A DNA stretch of 64,000 nucleotides from Serinus canaria (lineage: Eukaryota; Chordata; Aves; Passeriformes; Fringillidae): assembly GCF_022539315.1 (NCBI RefSeq), contig NC_066326.1:11300601-11364600 (forward strand), written 5' to 3'. The position numbers and the translations under genes were made by a program. The notes under the pieces are model-generated. The model was not told where the DNA came from. It saw only the letters and a list, made by a program, of their open reading frames with translations, and ran no database searches. Shown piece after piece: positions 1 through 11,822 of the stretch (the first letter of the stretch is position 1; each line of letters opens with the position of its first letter).

Positions 1-940
1 AATGGATTTTGATGTGGAAAGAGCTGACCTTGCCCTCCTTGGCTGCATATGTGGCTTTGCTTTTCAAGGTGAAAGGTGGGATTGCTGTCTGTTCTGCACC
101 TGGTGCTCCAGATTTGAGGGGAGTCATTTCCATGACCTTTCCAGTTAGAGCTGGAGTTTTGGGATAGAGGTGTGCCCCTCTCCAGGGTGCCCTGCTGCAC
201 TGGGGAGTCTGTTCACCCAACAGCAACCATTTCTGAAGAGGGGGAAGCAGGAGCTGGCTCTGAAACCTGGTCCATGTGGAAACTCTTTCAAAGAAGCCTG
301 TTTTCATGCTTTGTCATGATGATCATGCTTTCCTAAGAGTAAGGAAAATTGATTGGACTCTGGAGAGAGGCAGTAAGAAAAAAAGCCTTTTTTTTAAGAC
401 CCACCAAGCATTGGGCTAAAGCTGAGGTGCACTCAAGTGGTGTCTTCAGCTCAGTTGCCTATGGTGCTCTGCTCTAAAATGGGACAGGTGACATCTCATG
501 TGGGCTACTGACCAGTGTCCTAAAACTCTCACCTGTCTTGGTTCTCCAGCTGCAAAGATTCATTAGAGGAGATGGAAATTTCTTGCCTCCCCAGCCAGGA
601 ATATAAAGGCCAAGGGATGGATGAAAGGGAGTGGGGAGAGCTCACAAGGAGACTTTGCTGGCCGTGGTCTGCAGTGCATCTCACAGCCCCATTCAGCACA
701 TCTGTCTCTCCAGAGAAGCTGATGGCACGTGTGAAATGCAGTGAGTCCTTGGGCTATTGTGTAACTTGGGGGATGCCTGCAGCTGCTGCTCATAATTAAT
801 CATTTAAGCAACAAAATCAAGTGACTTTACAGACAGTATCCAAACTGCTGACCTCAATGCATTTTAAAAGTTCGTTGGATACTGAACCTCAAATGACCCA
901 TGGATGGATCTGGAATAATAATTTTCATAATCCTCAAGTC
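1..940. other. Unique intergenic or intronic sequence, no supported gene
   Basis: No repeat family is recognised here. The one coding-like signal is a pyrimidine-rich acceptor (CTGTCTCTCCAG ending at 713) followed 27 bases later by a donor GCA|GTGAGT (exon would be 714-740). That is too short to support on its own. Overlapping open frames on both strands near 563-799 have no recognisable motif and look like chance. Confidence 0.4.
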
Positions 941-959
941 ATTATCTTAAGAGGGAACG

Positions 960-1090
960 TATTGTTCTCCTAATTAAGTCTGTCCACACGCTGTGCAGCT
1001 TCCCATGCAAATGCACTGTGCATAAACTAATTAAAAGAAATATACAGCCACAAGGACTTAAATGGTCTTTTATGCAATCTCTTTAAATTA
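960..1090. promoter_or_regulatory. Candidate homeodomain/POU enhancer block
   Basis: About 130 AT-rich bases carry a perfect octamer ATGCAAAT (1005-1012) flanked by two TAATTA homeodomain cores (971-976 and 1028-1033). This arrangement is typical of conserved vertebrate non-coding elements bound by POU and homeodomain factors. The motifs are seen directly. The enhancer role is inference, because single motifs of this size occur often by chance. Confidence 0.3.
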
Positions 1091-1284
1091 CAGTCTCCCT
1101 CCTCCCCCCTCACACACACAAACTAACAAGGGATTCGGCATCATATTCAGCAGGGAAAACCACTGAGCAGTTTTGGATCCCAATCTGGAATCCCCCAGAA
1201 TTTATTAGAAAGCTTTTGTTTTATGACATTTTTGTGAGGGCCCTGGATGTGTAGAAGACCCTAATTGAGAATTACGATTGTTTA

Positions 1285-1490
1285 ATAGGAGACAGTCCCT
1301 GCCCTGAAGAGCTTACAGTCTAAACAGACAAGACAGCCAAAAGCTGGAAAAGCCTTGTTTTGCACTTGAGCAGCTCAGCCATTGAAAAGTTGAATGACTT
1401 TTTCAAGGTCATTATACAGAGCTGGGAACTGGAGGCAGATCTACTCCAGCACTGTAAGTACCTGAGTCTTCTACCTTTAGTAACAGACCC
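1285..1490 (-). mobile_element. MIR/amniote CORE-type SINE relic, antisense
   Basis: The plus strand reads as the reverse complement of an old amniote tRNA-derived SINE. It starts with a block like AGTCCCTGCCC...GAGCTTACAGTCTAA (about 1290-1322), then a degraded MIR core (TTGAATGACTTTTTCAAGG), then AGCTGGGAACTGGAGGCAGA and CCTGAGTCTTCTACC, which match the usual tRNA-end order. Divergence is high and there is no obvious target-site duplication. The exact subfamily cannot be named by eye. Confidence 0.55.
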
Positions 1491-1499
1491 AAAAGACAT

Positions 1500-4330
1500 A
1501 ATGTATAGAAGCCTGTTTTGTGCAACAGCACCAAAGGCAATTTCACACTGGTTCTCACTGGTATTTTGTTGGCTGGGAAATGGCTGTGAGGCTGCTGGGC
1601 TGTTTTCAGGAGCTCTTTCATGTTCTCTGGTGTGGTGGAGGTTGTGGCCCTGGAAAGCAGTGTGCTGGAGGCCTGTGACCATGGTAAAGTGTTTTCTGCC
1701 AGGTCTCCCCACTTAAACCTCAGCAGCACCGTGCAGATACAGCAGCAGCCCCCTGGCCAGCAGTGCTCAGGCTGTGTGCCTTCCACTGGATCGTGAGTTT
1801 GATGAACCCTGGACTGGCCTCTGTGTTTGGTGTTGAACATGAGTGAAGCAAGATGAAGGAGATCATCAGGGTTATTTTTCTGTCATTTCCCTTGGGACTG
1901 TTGCTGACTTTGCCTTCTATTTTGCCGAAGAGGAGTGGATGGAAGCTCTGGGTGTAGGATGTCCCGCTTGCTGTTTTCACTCTTCTTCCAGTACATGGAT
2001 CTGGTGTTTGTGTGTTTGCCAGACAGCCAGCAGAGGAATGCTTTCTGAGCAGAGTACCCAAACAAAGAAGCTGTGTTTGCACTGAGGTGAACTGGGACAA
2101 TGCAGCCATGCCCATCCAGGGGAGAGGATGTAAGCAATTGTTGCACAGCTCAGCTGCTCTGAACCAGGTGGAATGATCAGCTGCTAGATGAAGAAGGGCT
2201 GTGTAGCTTACAGCATTGCAGAAGCCTTAAGTTCTGCCAAAGAGACATTAGTTGGTGTCTGCAGCTTCTGAACAATTATTGAGGCAGTGGAGCTGCAAGC
2301 TTCAGAAACAGCCCATCAGTGTGTGAGTGCCATCCACAGTGGGACTGGCTCAGGGGAAGTGGCAGCCAAGCCCTCAACAGCCCGGGCATGGCTGGATAGG
2401 AATTTGCACATAAATTTTGAGAGAGAACAGGGATTTTCTTGCTCTCTTTTGTAGATGGGTGTTTATGAGTGTGAAGTGGAAGATGAAATTTCCTTAGTCT
2501 GTTCTCAATTACTGTCTCATTCTTTGCATGTGGCAGGTTTCCTGACAGCATCCCTCCCGATGCAGCGGCCATGGAAAGCAGCAGCTGGAAAAGGAGGGTG
2601 AGGAGGAGCCTGGGAGGCCCCTGAGCACAGGATCAGAACCACAGCGAACAAGCAGTTCTCCTCTTATCTGATGTAGCCTGGAGAGCAGACAGATAGGACT
2701 GCAGCAATCAGTATGATGGGAATGTGGTGGGTGGACTCTATCAAGAGAAAAGAAACCCTCCCCTCTATGGATGAACCTTCATGTCTCTGTTTCCCCCCTC
2801 TCCAGTCCTCATTCTGGTTAGAGGGAGGATCTTTTCTGCATCCAGCAATGAGATGAAAGAGTGCCCCACATTTGACACTTCATGAGTTGGCTGAACCCTA
2901 CTAAGTGATCTTCATAAAATCCTGATTCCAAAGCATCAAAGCCTTTTCCTGACTGGTAAAAACCCTAAAAATTCCTGGAAGAACTGCCAAAGGGCAATGG
3001 GGCTGATTCTGTCAAGTGACTTTGGTTAGAGCCGGGTTTGGTTATTTATGGGGGCCGGGGGAGGCAAGAACTCTCCAGATGGGTGGCTAAACCAAATAAA
3101 ACAATGATAAAAATCAATGAAGTTATGTGCAGGGAAAAGAATGCCTGTGCATGAGGCACACACTTCTCTGTGCTGAAGCATCCCTCAGCACGGTGCTGCT
3201 CTGGGCACTCCACCCCAGGCTGTCTCATCCCCCTGGGTCTGCCCAAATGTGCCCTTTGCTGGGGGAATTCTGGCTTGATTTATTGGTAGCTTAGGTACCA
3301 CTGGTACCTAATGAGACCTCACACTCATTGAGGCACAAATCCTACCAGAATCATGTCCAGGTGAACAATCACCCAAACGCAACAAGAAGTCATGCCACTG
3401 CAGTGGGATTATAGCAGGGCTGGCCTCTCAGCCCTTGCAAGAAGCCAGCAATGGATCAGGAGTGTGACTTTCATCTCTCTGGAAAGGTGGCAGTGTTCTG
3501 ATGTTCAGGTCCTGCTGGGACTCCAAAGAAGCAGGTGTGTGTCTCACCAAAGTGTGCCTCAGAGTTGATGTGTGAGGATGGAGGTTGGGACACAGGGTTG
3601 CACAGAAGCCCTTGGATGAGAAGCCAGGTCTAAAGATGAAGATTTCCTGTCAGAAAAGGCTGAAGAAATTTGCTGTGACAGTGTGATGATGTAAAGGAAC
3701 TGAATGAGCAGGAGGACAAAATCAAAATCATCTGTGTACTTGAGGCATCCTGAAGCATTAATTCTGAGTCCTGTTGGGGTGTGTGTCACTGAAAGCTGTG
3801 AGCCAGTTCCCTTCTCCAAAACTGTCCCTTCCCCATAGAACTGAAGCCTAAGCACACAAGGGGAGGGAAAGCATAAGAAAGCAGGATATTGGGAATTGGG
3901 ATTGGGACTGGCTGTTAGATCTTTCATGCATCCAATATCAGAGGAGGAGGATTCAGTAATTCCTTCAAGAAGGAAGATTGCTTGCCATCTACTCTGCAAG
4001 GAAGCATGCTGAGCAAGTGGGAAGATGACCAGGAGTCAGGACTGAGTGGAGTGTTGAAATATCTGATTAAAGAGGAAATTTGGTGGAGAGGGGTGAACTT
4101 GGTGACTGCAAACTGCTTTTGCATGAGTGCACCCCTGGTTTTCCTGCGTTAGGGAAATTTTGGATGTTTGCATGGGTTGTCACACGGCCATACCATTAGC
4201 CAGTCCAATATTCTCATCTCCTTAGTGCTGGTTTTTATTTTGGGGGCATGCTTTAGTGGAAAACTCCAGTACTGTCATGGAAAAAATTGTCCCTTGAGTA
4301 ATTCCTTTTTTTCCACTCAGTCTTTTTGGA
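1500..4330. other. Unique sequence without a supported gene
   Basis: No long coding frame with sustained codon periodicity is seen. Short exon-like segments occur at 1610-1683 and 1992-2086 (acceptor plus donor, open frame), but their reading phases do not chain with each other or with neighbours. The 2537-2597 segment is listed separately. No mobile element is recognised. Confidence 0.35.
2537..2597 (+). other. Tentative isolated exon-like segment
   Basis: A good acceptor (CATTCTTTGCATGTGGCAG) is followed by 61 bases open in one phase, then a donor AGG|GTGAGG. The frame reads FPDSIPPDAAAMESSSWKRR and would splice 2-to-0 phase. No homologue is recognised. The segment is short enough that an open frame between two splice-like sites is expected by chance several times in the window, so it is a pointer for transcript data rather than a gene call. 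Confidence 0.15.
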
Positions 4331-4336
4331 CTCCAC

Positions 4337-4500
4337 GGAATCACAGAATGGTTTGGGTTGAAAGGGACCTTAAAGGTCATCCAGTCCCAAGCCCTTGCCA
4401 TGGGCAGGGACACCTTGCACTAGACTGGGTTGCTCAGAGCCCCACCCAACCTGCCCTTGAACACTTTCAGTCTGGCAATTGGCCTCACCTGTTCACCAGT
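4337..4500 (-). mobile_element. CR1 LINE 3' end, antisense
   Basis: The plus strand begins GGAATCACAGAATGGTTTGG and continues through GTTGAAAGGGACCTTAAAGG, CATGGGCAGGGACACCTTG, CACTAGACTGGGTTGCTCAG and CAACCTGCCCTTGAACACTT. This is the reverse complement of the avian CR1 3' region, so the element lies on the minus strand with its 3' end at about 4337. It is truncated at its 5' side near 4480-4500, as almost all CR1 copies are. CR1 is the main avian non-LTR retrotransposon. Confidence 0.95.
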
Positions 4501-4783
4501 ATTTGTTTATGCTGTTAAAATGGGGGTGAGGATCAGCCCACTGAGGTTGCTGTTCATCCCTGTGCTGTGAACTCCAGCTCTGTAGGTAAGTGTAATTATC
4601 TTTTTCTGTCTTATCCATCAGACAGAGCCTTAGTGAGCTCTTTGTTCAGGTCAGGTTGTGCACCTGTGTGAGTGGTCCCACCCCTGGGCTGCCTTTGCCC
4701 AGTCTGTTGTCTCAGGGAGCCCAGCCCTTGCCACAGTCACCTCCCAGCTGAGACCCTGGTCCCTCTCTGCTCCCTTCCCACAG

Positions 4784-4828
4784 ATGGAGCCTGCTTGCAG
4801 CACTTCAGCAGGAGAGGGAGAGGATGAG
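4784..4828 (+). other. Tentative 45-bp exon-like segment, phase 0 to 0
   Basis: One of the best acceptor sites in the window (CCCTCTCTGCTCCCTTCCCACAG, ending at 4783) is followed by exactly 15 open codons, reading MEPACSTSAGEGEDE, and then a consensus donor GAG|GTGAGT. Both splice signals are strong and the frame is open and acidic. There is no recognised family and no convincing partner exon nearby, so it may be chance or part of a gene whose other exons lie outside. Confidence 0.2.
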
Positions 4829-4967
4829 GTGAGTGATTTGTTTGCTAACAAGGACCCTTGTTTCTTGTTAAAGGCCTGTGAGATAAGAGATGCCATTGAT
4901 GTCTCAAGGTGTTCTTATCATAGGCCTGAGTCTGAAACAACACTACTCATCCACACTTTCTCTCCAG

Positions 4968-5099
4968 CTTGTTGATGAAAATGGAGAATTTTCTTCTGCT
5001 CTTTCCAGTCTCTGGAATGCCCCTAGACAAAAGAATTTTTCAGACACATCTTTTCCTTTTGTGAATCAAACGCCAGCCCCCTTAATGTTCAGCAAATAA
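4968..5099 (+). other. Tentative alternative terminal exon-like ORF
   Basis: After an acceptor (ACACTTTCTCTCCAG, ending at 4967) the sequence stays open for 43 codons in the phase that would continue from the 4784-4828 segment. It begins LVDENGEFSSALSSLW and stops at TAA 5097-5099. No donor of good quality lies inside it. An ATTAAA-type hexamer occurs upstream of the A run at 5281. The length is not significant by itself. Confidence 0.12.
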
Positions 5100-5280
5100 T
5101 GTGTTCCAAAGAGACTGTGTTGTATGTGATCGTAATTACATTTGGGTTTTAATAATCACAAACACTTCTGTTTTCTAAGAACCAGCTAAACTGATTTCCA
5201 AATAATTTAGTTTGAATGGCATGTTTTGTGTTTGTGTAGCATCTTCTCCCCCACTTCTAAAGAAAAACAAACAATGTATT

Positions 5281-5294
5281 AAAAAAAAAAAAAA
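5281..5294 (+). repeat. A14 homopolymer tract
   Basis: Fourteen consecutive A residues follow TATT. The tract could be the tail of a very decayed retroposon, but nothing recognisable precedes it. Confidence 0.9.
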
Positions 5295-5429
5295 GGCAAG
5301 TGTGGGGTAAAAAAAACCTTGGAGAACTTTAAAAGACTCTAAACCTGAAAAGGGAGGGTGGGATCAGCTAATTTGTCCCTCTTTTGTATGGTTTATTAAG
5401 CCTTTTGTTCTGGAACGCATGGGTTCAGT

Positions 5430-5700
5430 GGGAAAGCGGTTTTTGATATATAATGTATTTACTTTTGCTAATTAATTAAAGCAGTATTCATATGAAAATG
5501 CCGACTGATAATGGCTTTCACAGCAACAACTGTGTTTTTTAAAGTAGCAACTTTTAATTACAAATTGACTGGCAGAAATATATAAACCCAAATATTGTTC
5601 CACTGATTTCCTTTTAACTGTGTTACTCTTGCTTGATTTATCGGATTAGGGCTTTTCACACATAGTGGGTACAAGATATTGTTTTTAATGAGAAATTAAA
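5430..5700. promoter_or_regulatory. AT-rich block with TAATTA motifs
   Basis: The block holds a doubled homeodomain core TAATTAATTA (5469-5478), another TAATTA (5555-5560) and several TATATA/ATATTT runs. It has low complexity of motif type but is not a simple repeat, which is the usual look of a conserved non-coding element. Function is inferred only. Confidence 0.22.
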
Positions 5701-8700
5701 AGATTACCAACAATACCCATAAACCATTAAAAACACAAACTCTAGATGAATGGTAATTAGACTGAATGATTTGAGGCTGATAAATTGAAAGCAATTAATG
5801 TATTTGTTAGGGATTCTGAAGATATCTCTGGGTGTTCCAGAAAGCACTGAAGGGTTCAGATTTGGTGTGGAATTGCATGTGGAGATACCTTTCACTGCCA
5901 AAAGTGTCCAGGGTGCCAGTGGAGAAGATGCTGGCAGGGCTCCTCTGGGTTCTGGGAAGGGGGAGAGGTGAGGAGTTCCATTGGGGCTTTTGTGGGGAGG
6001 GCTGAAGGGATGGATCAGGGCAGGTTTTCCCTGGATCCAGCCTTTTCTGTGTTCCACTGTTATCTGTGACATAATAGGAGGGAAAACTTGAGGAGGTAAG
6101 GCAGGGGGAAGGGCTGTGGAGAAGTAAAGTTTTCTTGTCTCTGCTGTGGTTTATCAGGAATGCATCTTCTGCTCAACTCAAGCAGCCCTGAGCCAGTAAA
6201 GCTGCACAAAATGCTCTTTTGGCATTTGAGGAGGTTGCATTTGTTAATGGTGGCTTGTAACCCCAGCAAGAGCATCCTGTTTCTATTCTTTCTCTTATTC
6301 TTGGCAAAGCAAATGTTTTGGGATTCTGTTTCAGCAGAAGGAAGTGCTCTCGGGTGCTGATGCCTTTTGATATTGTTCCTTGTACTTGGGTCTAGAGCAG
6401 AGCTCACCATGATTTCCCATCTTTGGAGAATTTTTCAGCACAAGAAAAATAGCCAGAACCGAGTAATCTCCTAAATCAGGACAGTGATATCTCTACCCAA
6501 AAATCTTAAAATGAAAACAAGCCCTCCCCACCATAAAACATAAAGGCTCAGGTAGCATATGACCTGAACAACTGAAACACCTAATTTTAGTTTTTGCTAT
6601 TTTTATTTCAAGTCTTCTCCAAGAGTAAATTAAGACATTCAATTTAAGAGTCATGGCAAACAAAAAAACAGAAACCTTTCCCCAATTTTCTCCCAAGTCA
6701 GGACTATAATCAGTTCTTTCTTACACACATTTTCTTTGTGATAATTTGAGATTTCTATTGAGGAGTGGGGTGTTTTTCCATTAAAAAAATATCTTGGCGT
6801 GGAATTCTGCAAGTAGAACTCCTTCTCCACCATTGGCTTATTCTGTTCTAATCCCTCCTTCAGATGTATTCCTTCCACAAGGGTTTTCAGTTCTTATCCA
6901 CTGTAGAAAGAAATGCATTATTTAACAAGGCAGGAGCACAGTGAGCCCTGATGGTAGAACCCTTCATGTTCTGCCATCAGCTGCTGGTATCTTGCTCAGG
7001 AAATCAGGTCCCCAAAGTTCTTGAATTCACTTAGCACTTGGGCTGGTGGCTGCTGAGTTCCTTTGTAAACCTGGTCATTGCATTCTGAATGAAAGTTTTT
7101 GGACTGAACCAAGATTTTTTTTCTGAATCTTTGCCTAAAAAATTGTGTTCTCTATGGAAATGCCGTGGCTTTTTGCATTTTCTTACTTTTTGTCTGTCTC
7201 AAAGGTGCACTGAAGTCCTGCAGGTGTTCTGAAGCTTACATTTGCAGGGGCAGGGGCCCTGCTGTTTCCCCATGTGGCTCCATCCCTGTGCAGCACGTCG
7301 TGTTTCTTGTAGGGTGATTTGTCACAGCTCTTTTCCACCCTACTGGAGTCACAGTCAGTTGCAGGAAGAAACAGGTGTTTTATCAAGGATGTCTTGCTTC
7401 CAAGGATGACCTGGACAAGGAGCTGCTTCACCCAGCAGCCTTACTCTGGGGAACATTTCCTGGGTTGTTGCCACTGCTGTGAAGTAGCAGCTTGGGCATT
7501 GCATTTCAGTATTTTCCATTCCTCATGCACTGGTTCAGCCATCAAATTAACAAATAAGGCTCTTGGAGGAGCCACCTGGGGCCTATTGCACAAGCTGGAC
7601 GCCAGTAAAACCCAGTTGTGTGTAGCAAAAGGGAAAAGACCAATAAGGAAACAATAACAGAAAAGCTCTGTTAAAAAGGCATATGGGTACAATGCTGCTG
7701 GCCCAGTTAAGGAACCTGTTATATTCAGTAGTGCAATAAAATCCCAAGTAATTGCAAATGAAACTTAATGCCTTGTAAAAGAGCTCAGCTCCTTTCTCCT
7801 GTAGCTGCAGCTTTTTGAGTGGGTCCAGCAGGAGGTGTATTTGTGCTGCACAGCCTGGGAGGCTTTGGGGAAACAGCTGGTCACTGTGGGCAGTATGAGG
7901 CTGTTTGAAATGCTCCAGCTTTTTTGGCCAGCCTGGCCTTCTCCAGGAAGGTGTGGAGCAGGGCAGCACACAGGGAATTTGACTCCCACCTGGAGCGTGT
8001 GGGATCCAGAGTGTTCTGGTCTTCCCAGCAGGTGCAGGAATCACTTCAGCCTGGTCCAGCTGCTGAGGTGGTGGTTACTTTTCCTCTATTTTCAAATCCC
8101 TGTGTTCCATCATCATCACCCTGACTAGAGCAGTGGGCTCAAAAGCCATGCAAAGGCAAGGCAGAGAAGCCCTCCTAACATTCCTTGTGTGTGCATTCCT
8201 TCTGGGATTTTGTTCACACTTTTTCCTGAATTTTTACAGCGCAGGATTCTTGCCTGCTTCAGGCAAACCCTGTTTATTTGGGGAAAAGAGACTTGTGGTT
8301 CTGTTCTCTATTACAGATTTTGGATCATAACAGTTTCTTTAAGTCATAGGGCTAAATCCTGATTGTGTTTCCTCAGGTCTCACATCCAACTCCCTTTCTG
8401 TGAATAAGGAATATGTAGGAGGAGGGGATTTGCAGCACCCGACTTTCCAGTGAGGATAGGGATATTTTTTATTGTTTAGTGTCTGGTCTTTGGGAATTAA
8501 ATAACTGCTTGATAATTTTAACTTCAAAGGCATGTTTCTAGTCCTTATGTTTGTGTGAACTCCACCCCCACACACACCTTCCCATGTAATTTGAAAGTGT
8601 GATTTGGTTATGCTTGAAAGACTCAGGATCCAGAAGACAGAGAAAAACAACCCAAAGCTGGTTGTTACTAAATACAAACACCACCCTGCCCTCCCCAAAC

Positions 8701-11700
8701 TGATGTATTTGAATTCCTGGGTCTGCATTGCTGGTTTTGGGCCAAAGGAACTGAAGGCAGGTAGAATTCTGACATGCAGTAGAACAGAGAAGCAAGAACC
8801 TGGTGGTTTTATTTGCAAATGGCCTGAGCCTGCTAAGCCTGCTGTGCAAATGCCACAGAGTGGTATGAGCAAGGACTGAGTGCCATGGAAGGAAATACCA
8901 GCCCTAAGAGAAAATCCTTCCTGCTACCACACACTTCCCTCACTTTTCAGTCCTGCAAAGTATGATATCCCCTCCTTCTCCTTTATTAATCAGATTTTAA
9001 TTTAAATTGCAATGCTTTGTTTCCCCACATGATGAGCTGTATTTGGTAAACACAGTATTGAATGGCCCTTTTAAGTTCAAATGATGCTTCCAGCTGCCCA
9101 CACTTCAGTTGAGAATGTACAGTGTCCTTCTTTCCTGGCATGAGCTGGCAGAAGTCATGGGGTGCACTCTGAGAAATAGCCCCTGCTTTTTTATTGTTGC
9201 TTTTTCCTTCCTCTGATGGCATGAGTCAGGGGCACTGTCAGTCTCTGACCAACAGTGCCTCCTTTTCAGCAATCAATCTGCCTGTTTCATTGTTTGACTG
9301 AGCTGTGGCATGCTCTAAGATTTGTCTAAATTCTCTGTAACTGACAATAAAGAGGCAAATTTCTGAAATTCTAGGAGGATTTCCAGAGAAACTTCCTTCC
9401 TTCCCACTTCCCCCTGCCTTGAAATAAAGCAACCTCCTGCAAACTCATCAGCCCATTTCTGTCCTTATAGGGCTGGGGCTGGCATCCCTTGTTAACTTCC
9501 TGCATAACTATGGCTTTGACTTGGCTTCTCCAAACGTTCCTGCTGAAATTGGTCCAACACTTTATCCTCACATCCACCCACACATGTAAATGTCTCAGTG
9601 TCTTAAGTTGGTTAGGATCCATGGAAGTCATGGCATCTCTTTGGCTCTGCCCCTTCATCCACCCCTGTGAAAAATGTGTGGTGTTTGAAATGGAGGCAAA
9701 TGCAGATGGACACGAGGTGGGGAAATGGAGCTGAGAGGGGAGGGCAGTGAAAACAGTCTGTGGAGTTCATTAGGCTGTTTCAATCTGAAGTGCAAGACTG
9801 TCCCTTAAAGCTGGATGTGAAAACTGCTGAGCCAACAGAGAGGTTTGTGTTGATTTCAGTGAGCTCTGGATCAGTCCCTTCAAACCCAGCAAGGAGTATG
9901 GACCTGACCAGATAATGCCCCTGTGGCAAAAGATAAGGCTTAGCACCCATGCAGGACCCTAAATAAGACCTCTGGTCTTTCAGAAGTGCTCCTTAGGAAA
10001 GAGCAGTTCCTATACTCAGGGAGAATTGTAATAGTCTGAGGCCAGTGCTTTGGTAACTCTCTTCTCTTGGCTAAATGAGAATGCCTTGGATTTTCAAATC
10101 TGGTTCCAGTTGTAGGTGTTGAATGAATGAAAGTCTATTTCTGAAGAAATTTTTGAAGACTGCCTCCCCTTCAACATCTAAACTAAATTTTGCAAGGTGT
10201 TCCTTCAGCTTTTAGGGCTGCACATACACACAGTCAAGGACTTAGGAGGATCGCTGATGGGAAATTAAAAAGAAAAATTCAGATAAAAATAGTGTGGATA
10301 TTTATATCAAGGATATGCACACTTGAGACCATTTCAGAAATGGCAGGCTGGCCAGCAGTTTCAGCACCAGATCTTGGTTTGAACTCTGAAACCCCAGCAA
10401 AGTTGGGGTATGTGATCCCAAGACTAGGGTTGTCTAAACAAGGAAATCACTCAGAACTCCAGTCAGCAGAAATGTATGTAAAGGCACTGAATAAATGCAG
10501 CAGTCCTGGGGAGCTGCTCTCCCCACCCAGAGCTCTGGAGTTCTCAGTATGCAACCATTGTCATCTAAAATATTACCTGTCCTGCTGCAGCCTGGATTTG
10601 GTCTCCTTGCCTGTGGATTAGACATAAGGAATATAAAACAAAATACATGCACAAAACCCTTGTGTTTCCTTTGCAAAATCAGGCTATGCACATAGCTAAT
10701 TCTTTTCATGTTAATCTACACTTACAACCCGATAACAAGCTAGAGCTTTCTTCTAACCAGGCTTGATTAAATTTGGAAGATTTCTTCCCAACAGGAGAAC
10801 CCTTTCTGCTTTCATGCAGTAAACATGATTTTGTGCTTTCTGTATTTCCCTTATTATTTTTATTTCAGGAATTCTTTTTTTCCCCCTTATTATTATTATT
10901 ATGAATAAGCTAGTTTTAAATCAATTTCAACAGCTGGAATTAATTTTCCTGTTACTGACTCTTCACTTGGGCCTGTCACAGAGAGGGAGGCTTTCTATTA
11001 GCATAAACATAACTGAAAGCTCTGGAATTTGCATTAATGTACTTTTAACAAGTTGACAGTCTTTTGGCACACGCTCCTGAGATCTGAGAAGCAAGGGAAA
11101 AAAAGGCTGTATTATACCTTACACTGGCTGGATTGTAAGAAGCTGTCAGGTAAAACCTCTGGTTTCTTTTTCTACTACAAAAATATGGGACAAAATATCC
11201 ACTCATAAGCAGGTGCACATATCTGACAATTTTGCAAAGTCCTTACTCCTTCCCTCCTAGTGCCTGGAAGAGGCTGCTCCCAGCTTGGGAACAAGCTGTT
11301 CCATTGTTATTGAAGGGATGTGGAACTCGCACAAGGGGTGGAGGTGCTGAGCAAGATATTTTACAAAGCTTTTAAAGGGTCTCAGGAAATGTATATTTTG
11401 GTGACAGGAGCATGGACCCTTTGAAAAGTGATCCAAACTCTGCTAAATAAATTGGTAGATGTGCCAAATACAAAGCTAGTCCTGCAAGCTCCTTATTACC
11501 ATGGAGGAGGAATTTAAGAAGATTCAGCATGGCAGTTTGGCCAGAAGATGACAAAATCTAAAGGGATGACCTGAAGACTGAGAGAGTGGTTTTCTACATC
11601 TCTGTTTAAACCACATAATTAAAGTGAGGGTCTTTCCATGTGATCCCAGCTCCTGCATGGCAAGTGAATTGTGGTTGAACTTGGCCTTCATTAACCAGAG

Positions 11701-11720
11701 GAACCAGAAACTGTTCCTGC
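5700..11720. other. Unique sequence without a supported gene
   Basis: About 6 kb with many short overlapping frames, none with sustained codon bias or a known motif. A possible microexon (6078-6095, donor GAG|GTAAGG) and a 39-bp exon-like segment (8029-8067, open in phase 0, donor GAG|GTGGTG) were noted but are too short to call. A TTA-type run lies at about 10885-10902. Confidence 0.35.
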
Positions 11721-11723
11721 CAA

Positions 11724-11822
11724 ATCACAGAATCATTTAAGTTGGGAACAACCTCTAATATTGGAGTCCAACCTTTGGCTGGTCACCACCTTGTCAACCA
11801 GACCACGGCGCTAAGGGCAAAA
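11724..11822 (-). mobile_element. CR1 LINE 3' end fragment, antisense
   Basis: AATCACAGAATCATTTAAGT, then CCTCTAATATTGGAGTCCAA, then TTTGGCTGGTCACCACCTTG and CAACCAGACCACGGCGCTAA. This is the reverse complement of the CR1 subfamily 3' end that carries the TGGTCACCACCTTGTCAAC block. It differs from the 4337 copy, so at least two CR1 subfamilies are present. Only about 100 bases remain. Confidence 0.9.

Noticed and set aside
1610..2086. Two exon-like segments, 1610-1683 and 1992-2086
   Set aside because: Both have an acceptor, a donor and one open frame, but the second leaves phase 0 while the next downstream candidate (2537) needs phase 2, so no consistent chain forms. No family is recognised.
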